Shown: piece after piece, positions 1 to 8,326 of the stretch
Position numbering within the stretch: the first letter of the stretch is position 1
Layout: every line of letters begins with the position of its first letter
NCBI GenBank assembly: GCA_021604665.1
Contig: BQJK01000003.1
Coordinates: forward strand, 1-64,000
Reading direction: 5' to 3'
From: Rhodomicrobium sp.
Lineage (GTDB): Bacteria; Pseudomonadota; Alphaproteobacteria; Rhizobiales; HXMU1428-3
DNA length: 64,000 bases
The notes under the pieces: generated by a model
Databases searched by the model: none
Seen by the model: only the letters and a program-made list of their open reading frames with translations
Told to the model about the DNA's origin: nothing
Position numbers and translations under genes: made by a program

Positions 1-375
1 ACCTGTGACAACTGCATCACCTGTTGGTGAAGATATGTCCACATTACCAGTGACCTTGGCTGTGTTGCCTGCTGACTGAAGAGCCTGGCGGGCTGTTGCT
101 TCCGCGCTTTCAACCAGCTTGGTGATGGCAGAGATGCCTTCATCCGCAGCTTTAATAGTTTGAACCGCATTACCAACAAAATCCTGCAAACGAGATAGAT
201 CATTTGCACGGCTATTTAGTGAGGAGGCTGTGAAGAACGCGGTTGGATCATCCAGCGCGCTGTTAACTTTCAGGCCTGTTGCCAGTTTTTCCTGAGTTTT
301 TGCGAGCGCATCTGCTGTCGATTGAAGTGACAACAGATTGGTGCGAACCGCATTAGATAGAGTAACATTAGCCAT
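1..375 (-). CDS. Flagellin, N-terminal part (runs off the left edge)
   Basis: The minus-strand reading frame opens at an ATG at 375 and stays open to base 1, giving 125 residues. It begins MANVTLSNAVRTNLLSLQST and has the D0/D1 coiled-coil pattern of bacterial flagellin, including the motif TGLKVNSALDDPTAFF that matches the family's conserved TGxxVNsaxDdxa segment. Flagellin is exported through the flagellar type III channel and polymerises into the filament. The C-terminal D0 part lies outside the window. A short inverted repeat sits in the leader 36-52 bases before the start. The gene is downstream of the flgI/flgJ group on the same strand but separated from it by a terminator, so it probably has its own promoter. 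Confident family call; which flagellin paralogue is unknown. Confidence 0.9.
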   Translation of the reverse strand, partial: MANVTLSNAVRTNLLSLQSTADALAKTQEKLATGLKVNSALDDPTAFFTASSLNSRANDLSRLQDFVGNAVQTIKAADEGISAITKLVESAEATARQALQSAGNTAKVTGNVDISSPTGDAVVTG

Positions 376-410
376 AGTACGCAATACCTTTTCTAGGTTG
401 TGATTACTGC

Positions 411-427
411 GCTTTCAACATGAAAGC
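411..427 (-). promoter_or_regulatory. Inverted repeat in the flagellin leader
   Basis: A perfect 7-bp inverted repeat (GCTTTCA, 3-base spacer, TGAAAGC) lies 36-52 bases before the flagellin ATG and would form a small hairpin in the 5' leader. In Caulobacter the flagellin leader mRNA is the target of the FlbT/FlaF checkpoint, so a leader hairpin is a plausible post-transcriptional site. That role is inference; no FlbT gene is visible here. The rest of 428-573 shows no convincing sigma-54 or CtrA promoter. Confidence 0.35.
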
Positions 428-573
428 TGACACGTCCTTTCCGGAGGCGCCTGAGGGGGATTATGCGTATGCGTCGAAAATTAAAAGTTAACGGCCAAAC
501 ATATTTTGATGATTTTTTTTGCAAGCCTTAACAAGTGGTTGACAAGCGGATCATATGGCAACGCCATACTAAT

Positions 574-603
574 AAACCGGCAGTGCTGGGGCACTGCCGG
601 TTT
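574..603 (-). terminator. Terminator between the rod/FlgN-like operon and flagellin
   Basis: A 13-bp perfect stem (AAACCGGCAGTGC and its complement) with a 4-base loop lies just past the stop of the 647-1171 gene. The T-rich flank is stronger on the plus strand (TTTTTATT) but also present on the minus strand (TTTATT). It should insulate flagellin from the flgI operon. Confidence 0.75.
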
Positions 604-646
604 TTATTGATGCTCTCAATTGAGATTTCGTATCCCTATTGCGGCC

Positions 647-1171
647 TTATAATGCAGTGTCCACATTGATAGCGGCACTGCGGCGGACGCCAGCGTTTGT
701 TACCTGGCCGCCGCTTGTATAAACTTCTGGGCCGCTCTGCTTTTTAGAGACTTTTTCTGCCACGGTTTGGAGAATGCGCTCTGAAACAGCTTGCATGGCG
801 ATGAGCGCGGCATGATTGCTCTCGATTGATTTTTTGAAATGGCTACGCTGTTGCTCCAGGTTTTTTAACTCAGCTGGTGCCAGTGCCCGCACCTCATCAG
901 CATGGGCTTGGAATTTGCCCATATGATGCTGCAATGTTGCGGTTAGCGCGTCTTTCCTGATATGCAGCGGCGAGATCTCTCTGGTTTTTGCTTTGCGCAG
1001 CAAGCTTGTCTCTTCTTCAAGCAGGGAGATCAGCTCGTTTGTTGTGCTGAATAAATGCTGGCATAATTCTTTTGCCTGCTCTGCACTAAGCGAGATTGCT
1101 GCTCCGTCTCTCATGGCCTGGCTCATTTTACTTGCGTCCTTCCTGTGCACTGAGAATTTCTCTATAGACAT
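647..1171 (-). CDS. FlgN/FlbY-like flagellar protein
   Basis: 174-residue, mostly helical, Glu/Lys/Gln-rich protein with predicted coiled-coil stretches around residues 28-135. It has no signal peptide or membrane segment, so it is cytoplasmic. It is the third gene of a flgI - flgJ - this gene operon; its start overlaps the end of flgJ by 44 bases. In alphaproteobacteria a FlgN-like export chaperone (FlbY in Caulobacter) occupies this position and escorts hook-associated proteins to the export gate. The assignment rests on position, length and helical composition, since the family is poorly conserved at sequence level. Another flagellar assembly factor cannot be excluded. Confidence 0.6.
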   Translation of the reverse strand: MSIEKFSVHRKDASKMSQAMRDGAAISLSAEQAKELCQHLFSTTNELISLLEEETSLLRKAKTREISPLHIRKDALTATLQHHMGKFQAHADEVRALAPAELKNLEQQRSHFKKSIESNHAALIAMQAVSERILQTVAEKVSKKQSGPEVYTSGGQVTNAGVRRSAAINVDTAL

Positions 1172-1472
1172 GATCTGCTATGCCGATGCCGCCGGCTGAA
1201 GAGATCGATTTTGCGTATTCACCAACCATCATGGAGCGGTAGACTTTTTCTGCATGGCCGCCACCAAAGGGGGCTTCAGCGTCTACGCCTGTCCACATTT
1301 GCTCCAGCATGTTGGTGAGAAAACTGGATTCAAATTCTTTTGCTGCGCTCATGGCGGCTTTGTTCTTGCCCGCAGCATCCGGCGCGCCATCAACTTTTGC
1401 GGTCAAGGCTCTAAGGCTCGGATTTTTGGTTTGGGCAAATCCTGGCGGTAAAATTGAGAGTGCATCTTGCAT
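1128..1472 (-). CDS. flgJ: FlgJ-type rod-binding protein, short form
   Basis: 114-residue protein carrying only the rod-binding domain of FlgJ. The conserved core runs from AAKEFESSFLTNMLEQMW (about residue 43) through a FGGGHAEKVYRSMMVGEYA stretch to GGIGIADHVYREIL. It helps the rod cross the periplasm. The C-terminal glucosaminidase domain found in enterobacterial FlgJ (about 310 residues) is absent, as in many alphaproteobacteria, so another lytic enzyme must open the wall. Its ATG overlaps the TAA of flgI by one base, which indicates translational coupling. Confidence 0.85.
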   Translation of the reverse strand: MQDALSILPPGFAQTKNPSLRALTAKVDGAPDAAGKNKAAMSAAKEFESSFLTNMLEQMWTGVDAEAPFGGGHAEKVYRSMMVGEYAKSISSAGGIGIADHVYREILSAQEGRK

Positions 1473-2680
1473 TACATCACCTCTATTTCTGCTTGCAGGG
1501 CGCCGGCGGATTTTATCGCCTGAAGTATTGAGATCATATCTCTTGGACCTATACCGAGGGCGTTCAAACCATCCACCAAGTCACGCAGGGTGACACCATT
1601 GGCCAGGATGGCGAGTTTCTTGTCTTTATCATCTGCAACACCGACAGCTGTGCGGGGCACCACCACCGTTTCACCATTTGGTGAGAGGGGCTCTGGCTGG
1701 CTCACTACCGGGGTTTCAGCAATGGTCACCGTCAGATTGCCTTGTGAAATGGCGACGGTTGATATCTTCACATCCCGGCCCATTACAATAATGCCTGTAT
1801 GCTCATCAATTATTACCTTGGCCTGCTGATCTGGCTTGATGCGCAACTGCTCTATATCGGTAAGCAGGCTGATAATATCTCCGCGGTAAGAGTAGGGAAC
1901 ATCCAGGCGCACTGTGGCCGGGTCGATGGCGGCGGCGGCTCTTTCGCTGGTATAGGTGTTGATGGCAGCGGCGATGCGCTTTGCTGTTGTCAGATCCGGG
2001 TTGCGCAGCGCAAGCCGCATTGTGCGGCGATCTTTAAGGGCGTATTTTACTTCGCGCTCAATAATGGCACCATTAGCGATGCGGCCAACTGTTGGCACAC
2101 CGCGAGTGACTGTGGCGGCTTCGCCTTCTGCCTTGAAACCAGAAATAGCCACAGGGCCCTGGCCGACAGCATAGGTATTGCCATCTGCTGCAAGGAGCGG
2201 TGTAACCAGAAGCGTGCCGCCTTGCAGGCTTTTCGCATCGCCGATGGCGCTGACCGTGATGTCCATGCGGGTACCCTGGGTGGAGAAGGGCGGCAAATTG
2301 CCGGTGACCATAACGGCGGCGACATTGGCTGTTCTTAAATCTGACTCTCTGGTGTTAACACCGAGGCGCTCCAAAAGAGCTTGGAGAGATTGTTTGGTGA
2401 AGGGGGAGTTATTTAAGCTGTCACCTGTGCCGTTTAGGCCGACAACAAGGCCATAACCGACCAATTGGTTTTCCCTGATGCCTTCAAAATCCACCAGATC
2501 TTTAATGCGGGAGGCGCTGTGAGCGACCATGGCAAACTGCCCGAGAAACAAGCTGGCGATGATGCACATGAAAAAACCGCGCCGCAAGCTGCGCAATAAT
2601 CGCTCAATTATATAGCCACGATTGCGCGGCGGTATGGAGCCTAGAGGCGGTGTTTTACGTGATCTCATAGCGTTTGCCAT
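1472..2680 (-). CDS. flgI: Flagellar P-ring protein FlgI
   Basis: 402 residues, slightly longer than the usual 365-380. The mature region starts around SASRIKDLVDFEGIRENQLV, and the family hallmarks NQLVGYGLVVGLNGTGDS and the C-terminal TLRDLVDGLNALGIGPRDMISILQAIKSAGAL are present. FlgI is exported by Sec and forms the periplasmic P ring around the rod. The N terminus has about 30 extra basic residues before a hydrophobic signal segment (about residues 36-55). An in-frame ATG at 2569 would give a more typical 365-residue precursor, but neither start has a strong ribosome site. First gene of the flgI-flgJ-flgN-like operon and divergent from fliX, as in Caulobacter. Confidence 0.93.
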   Translation of the reverse strand: MANAMRSRKTPPLGSIPPRNRGYIIERLLRSLRRGFFMCIIASLFLGQFAMVAHSASRIKDLVDFEGIRENQLVGYGLVVGLNGTGDSLNNSPFTKQSLQALLERLGVNTRESDLRTANVAAVMVTGNLPPFSTQGTRMDITVSAIGDAKSLQGGTLLVTPLLAADGNTYAVGQGPVAISGFKAEGEAATVTRGVPTVGRIANGAIIEREVKYALKDRRTMRLALRNPDLTTAKRIAAAINTYTSERAAAAIDPATVRLDVPYSYRGDIISLLTDIEQLRIKPDQQAKVIIDEHTGIIVMGRDVKISTVAISQGNLTVTIAETPVVSQPEPLSPNGETVVVPRTAVGVADDKDKKLAILANGVTLRDLVDGLNALGIGPRDMISILQAIKSAGALQAEIEVM

Positions 2681-3103
2681 TTGCTTTTCTAATAATGTGA
2701 CGGCCGCACCCCTCTTTAGGCCTTATGACCAAATTATTGTGGGTGATGCCGTATTTCGTTTGGTTAATAGCGAAAAGCGTGCCAGCAACTGATTTAATGT
2801 TTAACCTGCTGTTTTTGCTGTTATTTTTTTGCTTCGCCTCTCTCCCCGGCCTGATTTGTTGTTAGTTTCCCTTGGCTTTGGGGAAATTTTTGCCCGGTCT
2901 TAACGGCTCATTAAGTGCTAACTAGGCAAATTTATCCCTGAAGTGATTTGTTAACCTCTGTTTGGCGGCGCTTGTCAGCCTTTGGTTGTTATGGCCATAT
3001 TTATTTGGCTTAACGGCGCGCCAGAGCGGCGATCATTCACTGGTTCTGGTTTGGGTTTTGTTCGTGGGTAAAGATAGAGATTTCACGATAAAGGGATTTG
3101 CAG
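2681..3103. other. Divergent flgI/fliX control region
   Basis: About 420 bases without a gene between two divergent flagellar genes. It is AT-rich and contains several TTAAC half-sites plus one perfect CtrA-type box listed separately. I found no convincing sigma-54 -24/-12 element. Confidence 0.6.
2900..2914. promoter_or_regulatory. Perfect CtrA box (TTAA-N7-TTAA)
   Basis: TTAA at 2900-2903 and TTAA at 2911-2914 with exactly seven bases between them, matching the CtrA consensus of alphaproteobacteria. It lies about 190 bases before the fliX start and 220 before flgI. In Caulobacter CtrA activates early class II flagellar genes including fliX. Direct regulation here is inference from the match and context. 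Confidence 0.6.
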
Positions 3104-3529
3104 ATGCGCATCGAAGGACCGAGGCAGGTTGGCAAGGCCGGTAAAAAGAGCAAGAACGACAAGAATGGCGCAAGTGGGGCTCGCTTTACTTTAGAGTCCG
3201 GCCCTTCAACCGGCGGCCTCTCTGGGACGAATGCAGCACAATCGATTAATAATATTGGTACATTGCTTGCCGCTCAAGAGGTGGACCAGCGCTCTGACAC
3301 TGTGGAAAAAACCGTAAAACGGGGCAATGATATGCTGGATATTCTCGATCAAATGAAACTTGGCATTCTTAGTGGCCGGGTTTCACCGCAAAACCTACAA
3401 AAACTGCGCCGTCTTTCTGGCGAAAAACCACTGCTTGAGGGTCATGAGGGGCTTTCGAAAGTCATGCAGTCTATTGAATTACGCGCTGAGGTTGAATTAG
3501 CAAAACTTGCCAGCCGAAAGATGCGTTAA
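3104..3529 (+). CDS. fliX: Flagellar assembly regulator FliX
   Basis: 141 residues from the ATG at 3104, preceded by AAGGG eight bases upstream; a TTG two codons earlier is less likely. The N terminus (MRIEGP) is followed by a Lys/Gly/Ser-rich disordered stretch, then a helical domain with DMLDILDQMKLGILSGRVSP (about residues 77-96) that marks the FliX family, ending with LRAEVELAKLA. FliX partners the sigma-54 activator FlbD and couples early basal-body assembly to late flagellar transcription in Caulobacter. Divergence from flgI is the conserved arrangement. Family call is strong; the FlbD link is inferred, as flbD is not in the window. Confidence 0.88.
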   Translation: MRIEGPRQVGKAGKKSKNDKNGASGARFTLESGPSTGGLSGTNAAQSINNIGTLLAAQEVDQRSDTVEKTVKRGNDMLDILDQMKLGILSGRVSPQNLQKLRRLSGEKPLLEGHEGLSKVMQSIELRAEVELAKLASRKMR

Positions 3530-3738
3530 GTTCGCAATATGGTCTTCTAAATGCCCTATTTTTCTTATTTCTCATACCGTGTTAAGGGTGGGTTAGGGTT
3601 TCACTTGACTTCCACTCACAGACATATAAATACCACTCAAGCTCAGTGATCTATCTGGTCATAGTGATGGCCTTTATAACTTTGGTTCGTCACCAAAGTT
3701 TGGCCGCGCCGGATGTACGGGGTTAGGGAGAGGGATGC

Positions 3739-4197
3739 ATGGCTACCAAAAAGAACTCCACTAAAGTTAAACGCGAAAATGGCCGCGTGGTTTTGCCTGA
3801 GGGGTACCAACCCTCTGCTGATGAGCCGTTTATGAATGAAGTCCAGCTTGAATATTTCCGCCAGAAACTTACGAACTGGAAAGCAGAAATACTTGAAGCG
3901 ACGAAAGAGACCATCCAGCATTTGCAGGATGAGTCTGAAAAACACCCTGATATTACAGACCGCGCGACCTCAGAATCTGAACGCGCCCTTGAATTAAGAA
4001 CTCGTGACCGGCAACGCAAATTGATCTCAAAGATTGATGAAGCGCTTTACCGGATTGATCAGGGGGAATATGGCTATTGTGAAGAAAGCGGGGAGCCAAT
4101 AGGTGTTGCCCGGCTTGATGCCCGGCCGATTGCCACGCTCTCACTCGAAGCACAAGAACGCCACGAAAAGCGCGAGCGCGTGTTTCGTGATAGTTAA
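3739..4197 (+). CDS. dksA: DksA-type RNA polymerase secondary-channel regulator
   Basis: 152 residues. The coiled-coil arms (about residues 40-100) carry the tip-region acidic residues HPDITDRATSE, followed by the globular domain YGYCEESGEPIGVARLDARP and a C-terminal helix. DksA binds the secondary channel of RNA polymerase and, with ppGpp, adjusts rRNA and biosynthetic promoters. Only one of the four zinc-finger cysteines is kept (C in YCEES); the other three positions are Ser, Ser and Ala-type residues. A single-cysteine DksA has been characterised in Rhodobacter sphaeroides, so this form can be functional without a classical zinc site. Single-gene unit with its own terminators. Confidence 0.92.
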   Translation: MATKKNSTKVKRENGRVVLPEGYQPSADEPFMNEVQLEYFRQKLTNWKAEILEATKETIQHLQDESEKHPDITDRATSESERALELRTRDRQRKLISKIDEALYRIDQGEYGYCEESGEPIGVARLDARPIATLSLEAQERHEKRERVFRDS

Positions 4198-4207
4198 AAC
4201 GATGCTT

Positions 4208-4248
4208 GATCAAAAGTCCCTCGGCTTCGCCTCAGTGTACTTTTGATC
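4208..4248 (+). terminator. First hairpin after dksA
   Basis: Perfect 10-bp inverted repeat (GATCAAAAGT ... ACTTTTGATC) with a 21-base loop, starting 11 bases after the dksA stop and followed by ATTTTAATATT. Confidence 0.6.
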
Positions 4249-4261
4249 ATTTTAATATTGT

Positions 4262-4306
4262 ATTGCTCGCCTTTGGGGCGGCCCGGCGGGCGAGCAATGC
4301 TTTTTT
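4262..4306 (+). terminator. Second hairpin after dksA
   Basis: 10-bp stem ATTGCTCGCC ... GGCGAGCAAT with a GC-rich loop, followed after two bases by a run of six T (4301-4306). Canonical rho-independent layout on the plus strand. Confidence 0.75.
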
Positions 4307-4312
4307 CCTGAA

Positions 4313-4337
4313 GGTCGCCGAGGCGACCTATTTTTTT
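4313..4337 (+). terminator. Third hairpin after dksA, at the rnhA end
   Basis: GGTCGC, loop CGAG, GCGACC, then TA and seven T (4331-4337). The T run reaches the last base of the convergent rnhA stop codon. The orientation fits plus-strand termination. Confidence 0.65.
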
Positions 4338-4809
4338 AGGCTATTTTTGTGATGCCCTCGCGGGCTAGCTCGTCGGCGCGTTCGTTTTCTGGGTGGCCCG
4401 CATGGCCCTTGACCCAGTGCCAGGAGACATTGTGGCGGCTTGTGGCTTCATCCAGGGATTGCCAGAGGTCGGCGTTTTTAACTGGCTTTTTATTTGCGGT
4501 TTTCCAGCCATTGCGCTTCCAGTTATTTATCCACCCGGTAATGCCGCCTTTGACATAATTACTATCGGTGTAGAGCGCCACATTAGAGGGGGCTTTGGTC
4601 AGGGCGTTCAAGGCTTCTATCGCCGCGATTAGCTCCATTCGGTTGTTTGTTGTATCAGCCTCGCCGCCATTTATCTCTTTGCGGTGGTCGCCGCAGATCA
4701 ACACCGCTCCCCAACCACCCGGGCCAGGATTACCTGAGCAAGCGCCATCAGTGTAAATAACTATTTCACCCGCTGTGTCGCTCCCGACATCGCTCACTGG
4801 GTCATTCAT
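4336..4809 (-). CDS. rnhA: Ribonuclease HI
   Basis: 157 residues from the ATG at 4809, preceded by AAAGG; the longer frame needs a TTG at 4824. The RNase HI fold is complete. The active-site residues are Asp21 in [11 protein letters not shown], Glu59 in NNRMEL and Asp82 in YTDSNYV, plus His136 and Asp146 in [16 protein letters not shown]. It cleaves the RNA strand of RNA-DNA hybrids during replication and R-loop removal. Last gene of the ispH-thrB-rnhA group, a standard alphaproteobacterial order; 39 bases separate it from thrB. Confidence 0.96.
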   Translation of the reverse strand: MNDPVSDVGSDTAGEIVIYTDGACSGNPGPGGWGAVLICGDHRKEINGGEADTTNNRMELIAAIEALNALTKAPSNVALYTDSNYVKGGITGWINNWKRNGWKTANKKPVKNADLWQSLDEATSRHNVSWHWVKGHAGHPENERADELAREGITKIA

Positions 4810-4848
4810 GGGCTGGCCTTTCAAATTGTATATGGAATTGTGCCTTTT

Positions 4849-5820
4849 TCAGGCTGGATGTGTGAAGCCGTAGCTACCAGGATTACTGATGCTTTGATGG
4901 AATTTGAGTTTTCTCAAATATTCGCGCGGGTCTTTTTTAGCAACCAGTGCGCCATCCGTTGGCAGCAACCAATCATGGGTGCGGGTTAGCAAAAAACGTA
5001 GAGCGCTGGCCCGGGCAATGATTGGCAATGCCTCTATCTCCGCAGCTTCAATTGCGCGGATTTGATGATACCCGGCCAACAGGCGGCCAGCTTTGGTAAC
5101 ATTAAAGCTATGGTCTTGTTCAAAGCACCAGGCATTTAGGGTGATCGCTAGATCGAGGCTCAAAAAATCGGTGCAGGCGAAATAAAAATCAATCAAGCCA
5201 GAAATTTCATTCCCGAGAAAAAAGACATTATCCGGGAATAGATCTGCATGGACGATGCCTTTCGGCAAGTCTTGCGGCCATGCGGCTTCTAGCGCGGTTA
5301 TTTCTGCCTCTATCAGCTCGCTTAATCCTTGCTCGATAGAATTTATATCGCCGTCTATGCCATGATAAAAGTCACGCATGCCCTGAATTGAAAAGCTATT
5401 CTCGCGCTGACCTTTAAAGCTTTTGCCGCAGTTATGGAATCTGGCCATTGCCTCCCCCAGCGCACCGCAATGATGAGCTGTTGGCCGCCTGACGGACATG
5501 CCATCCAGAAAGGTGAACAACGCCGCCGGGCGACCCGCGCAGGTTTTAAGGCTATTGCCTTTTTTATCATGTAACGGGGTGGGGCAGGTGATGCCCCCGC
5601 CGGCCAGATGATCTATCAGGTCAAGGAAAAAGGGCAGATCATCCTTATTCACCCGCTTTTCATAGAGCGTCAGGATGTAGCGGCCTTTTTCTGTCACCAG
5701 CAGAAAGTTTGTATTCTCAACACCCTCAGCAATCCCTTTAAAGGAGAGCGGGGCCCCCAGGTCATACTCGTCTAGGAAGTCATTCAATTGTTCATCGGAA
5801 ACTTGGGTATAAACGGCCAT
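4849..5820 (-). CDS. thrB: Homoserine kinase (ThrB, APH-fold type)
   Basis: 323 residues, the usual length. It belongs to the aminoglycoside-phosphotransferase-fold homoserine kinases, not the GHMP type. The N lobe has the family motif EGVENTNFLL (about 32-42). The catalytic loop is HADLFPDNVFF with Asp193 and Asn198, and the metal-binding Asp211 follows in GLIDFYFACTD. It phosphorylates L-homoserine for threonine synthesis. It lies 35 bases after ispH and before rnhA in one transcription unit. No threonine leader peptide is visible. Confidence 0.94.
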   Translation of the reverse strand: MAVYTQVSDEQLNDFLDEYDLGAPLSFKGIAEGVENTNFLLVTEKGRYILTLYEKRVNKDDLPFFLDLIDHLAGGGITCPTPLHDKKGNSLKTCAGRPAALFTFLDGMSVRRPTAHHCGALGEAMARFHNCGKSFKGQRENSFSIQGMRDFYHGIDGDINSIEQGLSELIEAEITALEAAWPQDLPKGIVHADLFPDNVFFLGNEISGLIDFYFACTDFLSLDLAITLNAWCFEQDHSFNVTKAGRLLAGYHQIRAIEAAEIEALPIIARASALRFLLTRTHDWLLPTDGALVAKKDPREYLRKLKFHQSISNPGSYGFTHPA

Positions 5821-5855
5821 TGATCACGTAGTCTTTTCAGTTGTTTTTCTTCTCG

Positions 5856-6818
5856 TCAAACGGCTGTGCGGAGTTGGCGCGGCAGTTTGAAGGCGACATT
5901 TTCGGTCGCCGTGGTGATTTTTGATACGGTGGTTTTATAGCGGTCATTAAAGGCGGTGATGATTTCATCCACCAGAATTTCAGGCGCTGACGCACCGGCG
6001 GTGATGCCAACTGTTGCGGCCCCGGCAACCGCTTCCCAGGGGATATCCGCGGCGCTTTGCACCAAAAAGGCCGAGCGCGCGCCGGCCCGCTCTGCAACCT
6101 CGACCAGGCGGCGCGAGTTGGAGCTGTTTGGCGCGCCAACAACCAACAAACAATCACAGCTTTCAGCGATATGCTTCACAGCTTCCTGGCGGTTGGTTGT
6201 GGCGTAACAGATATCTTCTTTATCCGGGTATTTTATCGCCGGGAAACGTTCTTTCAAGATGCTGACAATCTCTTGCGTGTCATCCACTGAGAGAGTTGTC
6301 TGGGTGATATAGCTGAGTTTATCAGGATTTTTTGGGCTGATCGCTGCTGCGTCTTCGACGGTTTCTATCAGATGGACAGCGCCTACCGGCAATTGGCCCA
6401 TGGTGCCGATGACTTCCGGGTGGCCCGCATGGCCAATGAGGAGTATATCATACCCCCCTTCAAAGAGACGCTCTGCCTCGATATGTACTTTTGAGACAAG
6501 GGGGCATGTTGCATCTATAAAAAAGAAATTTCTGCGTTTGGCTTCTTCTGGGACGGCCTTGGCAACACCATGGGCTGAAAAAATAACCGGCGCGTCAGTG
6601 TCTGGAATTTCGCTTAACTCTTCGACAAATACGGCGCCTTTATCTTTCAGGCTATCAACAACATAACGGTTATGTACAATTTCATGGCGGACATAAATTG
6701 GTGCGCCATATTTTTCTAAAGCCAGCTCAACAATTTGCACGGCCCTATCCACCCCGGCGCAAAACCCGCGCGGTTCAGCAAGAATTATTTCCAGAGGTTG
6801 TTTGGTGATTTCAGCCAT
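5856..6818 (-). CDS. ispH: 4-hydroxy-3-methylbut-2-enyl diphosphate reductase (IspH/LytB)
   Basis: 320 residues. The three cysteines that hold the Fe-S cluster are Cys20 (PRGFCAGV), Cys105 (DATCPLVSK) and Cys204 ([11 protein letters not shown]). Substrate-contacting histidines are visible in [13 protein letters not shown] and GHAGHPE. The enzyme makes IPP and DMAPP in the last step of the MEP isoprenoid pathway. It is the first gene of the ispH-thrB-rnhA operon, with its promoter in the 6819-7045 gap shared with the divergent lipoprotein gene. Confidence 0.97.
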   Translation of the reverse strand: MAEITKQPLEIILAEPRGFCAGVDRAVQIVELALEKYGAPIYVRHEIVHNRYVVDSLKDKGAVFVEELSEIPDTDAPVIFSAHGVAKAVPEEAKRRNFFFIDATCPLVSKVHIEAERLFEGGYDILLIGHAGHPEVIGTMGQLPVGAVHLIETVEDAAAISPKNPDKLSYITQTTLSVDDTQEIVSILKERFPAIKYPDKEDICYATTNRQEAVKHIAESCDCLLVVGAPNSSNSRRLVEVAERAGARSAFLVQSAADIPWEAVAGAATVGITAGASAPEILVDEIITAFNDRYKTTVSKITTATENVAFKLPRQLRTAV

Positions 6819-7045
6819 AATTTACCATTCTTGAGATCTTAGATGTGATTTATGGCTGAATTTGCCATAAGTTCAACCTTTATGATATTGCCGATCTTTT
6901 TTTCGCCCGATAATGTGACTAAACATATAGGTTGGGTTTGGGTCTTAATCTTGCTGTAATCTCTCTCATTAATGAGACAGGGTAATGGCGTTATGTCTTG
7001 CGGGTTTCCGCTTTTTGGCAGATCGCTTTTTGGGGACGATTTTTC

Positions 7046-7726
7046 ATGAGTTTAATTTGCCGTTGGCGCCAGCTATCATGTGGGCGCGCTATCCATTTGA
7101 CAAAGCTTGGCAGCAATGTTGCTGCCCTTGCTCTCATGGCTGTTTTTGCTTCTGGTTGCAGCCTTGGCAGTATGCCGTCTTTTTCTGGCGGGTTGTGGGG
7201 ATCAAATGACAAAAAGCAAGAAGCGCCGAAAACGGTTGGTTTGACAGAAGAGCGCCTGCTGGCAGCTGCGAAGCTTGATGTTGGTCAGGAAGGCGCGGTA
7301 CCGGCTTCTACTGTGCTTTGCACCAAATTTGGCATTTATAACTCTGACAAGTTTTTGACCGTTTATAATATCGGCCAATATGGCGATGGTCTGGCTGTTA
7401 AATATCGCGGTGAATTAACCAAAGCGGCCCGCGAATGCTCTTTCCAGCCGGGTGTTGTGATGATGAAGTATGGCTTTGCCGGGCGGATATTGCTTGGGCC
7501 TAAAGGCTCTGCTGGTACAGTCAACCTCCCCGTGCTTATTCACCTTACCGATGCCAAGGGCAATAAAATCAAATCTGAAAAAATTACAGTGCCGGTGACA
7601 GTTGAGCCTGGCAAGCCGATTGGCTATTTCTCTGTAGTGCGCCGCATTGATATTCCTTTGCAAAGCGGGGAAAGCGGGCGCAAATACCGGGTTTTTGTCG
7701 GGTTTGATAAAGTTGATCAGAGCTAG
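7046..7726 (+). CDS. Conserved outer-membrane-type lipoprotein, unknown function
   Basis: 226 residues from the ATG at 7046; a TTG at 6998 would add 16. A basic N region and hydrophobic stretch (AALALMAVFASGC) end in a clear lipobox, with lipidated Cys at about residue 38. The mature part starts with a Ser/Gly-rich linker, then a beta-rich domain with two further cysteines and a regular strand pattern near the C terminus (LPVLIHLTDAKGNKI, KYRVFVGFDKV). I do not recognise a catalytic motif. It stands alone, divergent from ispH and upstream of the glycine riboswitch. Confidence 0.75.
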   Translation: MSLICRWRQLSCGRAIHLTKLGSNVAALALMAVFASGCSLGSMPSFSGGLWGSNDKKQEAPKTVGLTEERLLAAAKLDVGQEGAVPASTVLCTKFGIYNSDKFLTVYNIGQYGDGLAVKYRGELTKAARECSFQPGVVMMKYGFAGRILLGPKGSAGTVNLPVLIHLTDAKGNKIKSEKITVPVTVEPGKPIGYFSVVRRIDIPLQSGESGRKYRVFVGFDKVDQS

Positions 7727-8007
7727 GCCGAATTCTCTATCTTATTGACAATATACCGTCTGAATATTCCTTGAACAGATATCACTACCTTACCGCTCCT
7801 TGTCCCACCTTGTTTCTGTGACAATTTTTTATAGCGGGATCTGTGCTTTATACGATCAAGGAATAATTGACTTCGATGTGGTTTTGCCTATCATAAGCTA
7901 CAACAAGCGTCAGCTAAAGTATGCGAGAGAGACCAAGGAATTATCACTTTCTTTCCGCTCCGTTTAAAATGCCCGGGCTAGTCTGCTCGGTATTTATATT
8001 CAGGGCT

Positions 8008-8310
8008 TTTAAGTGATGAAGAAATTGGCGCCGAAGGAGCAACCCCCCCGGAAACTCTCAGGCCAAAGGATCGCGATACTGATGACATTCTGGAAAGCAG
8101 GGTTCAGGTTACAGAGCTAGTTTTGCCCATACTCCTTATGAGGTGCAATAAGCCCTCAGTGAGTTATGACTTTAAAACTGGTGCTGAATTTGAAACTCTC
8201 ACCGACGGGGTAATAAGGGCATCGCCACTATGATGATCGCCCAGGAGCTGGCAGCATTTCGGCTGTTTTGCTCTGATAAATCTCTCAGGTTCCGTGACAG
8301 AAGGGGGTTA
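8008..8310 (+). promoter_or_regulatory. Tandem glycine riboswitch upstream of gcvT
   Basis: Two glycine-aptamer cores lie in the 624-base gap before gcvT. Aptamer I (about 8008-8110) contains GCGCCGAAGGAGCAA, then ACTCTCAGG and CTGATGACATTCTGGA. Aptamer II (about 8185-8307) contains ACTCTCACCGACGGGGTAA, then TCTCTCAGGTTCCGTGACAG. These match the conserved CCGAaGGgGCAA and CTCTCAGG blocks of the family. Glycine binding usually switches on cleavage genes, so excess glycine becomes a one-carbon source. Bases 7727-8007 hold nothing else recognisable. Confidence 0.9.
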
Positions 8311-8326
8311 ACCTGTTTTGCAGGTT
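8311..8326 (+). promoter_or_regulatory. Hairpin after the glycine aptamers (expression platform candidate)
   Basis: AACCTG, loop TTTT, CAGGTT form a short stem about 25 bases before the gcvT ATG. There is no T run, so if it acts in switching it is more likely to affect translation initiation than termination. Function is inference. Confidence 0.4.

Noticed and set aside
376-646. Sigma-54 promoter for flagellin
   Set aside because: No GG-N10-GC pair fits the expected position on the minus strand.
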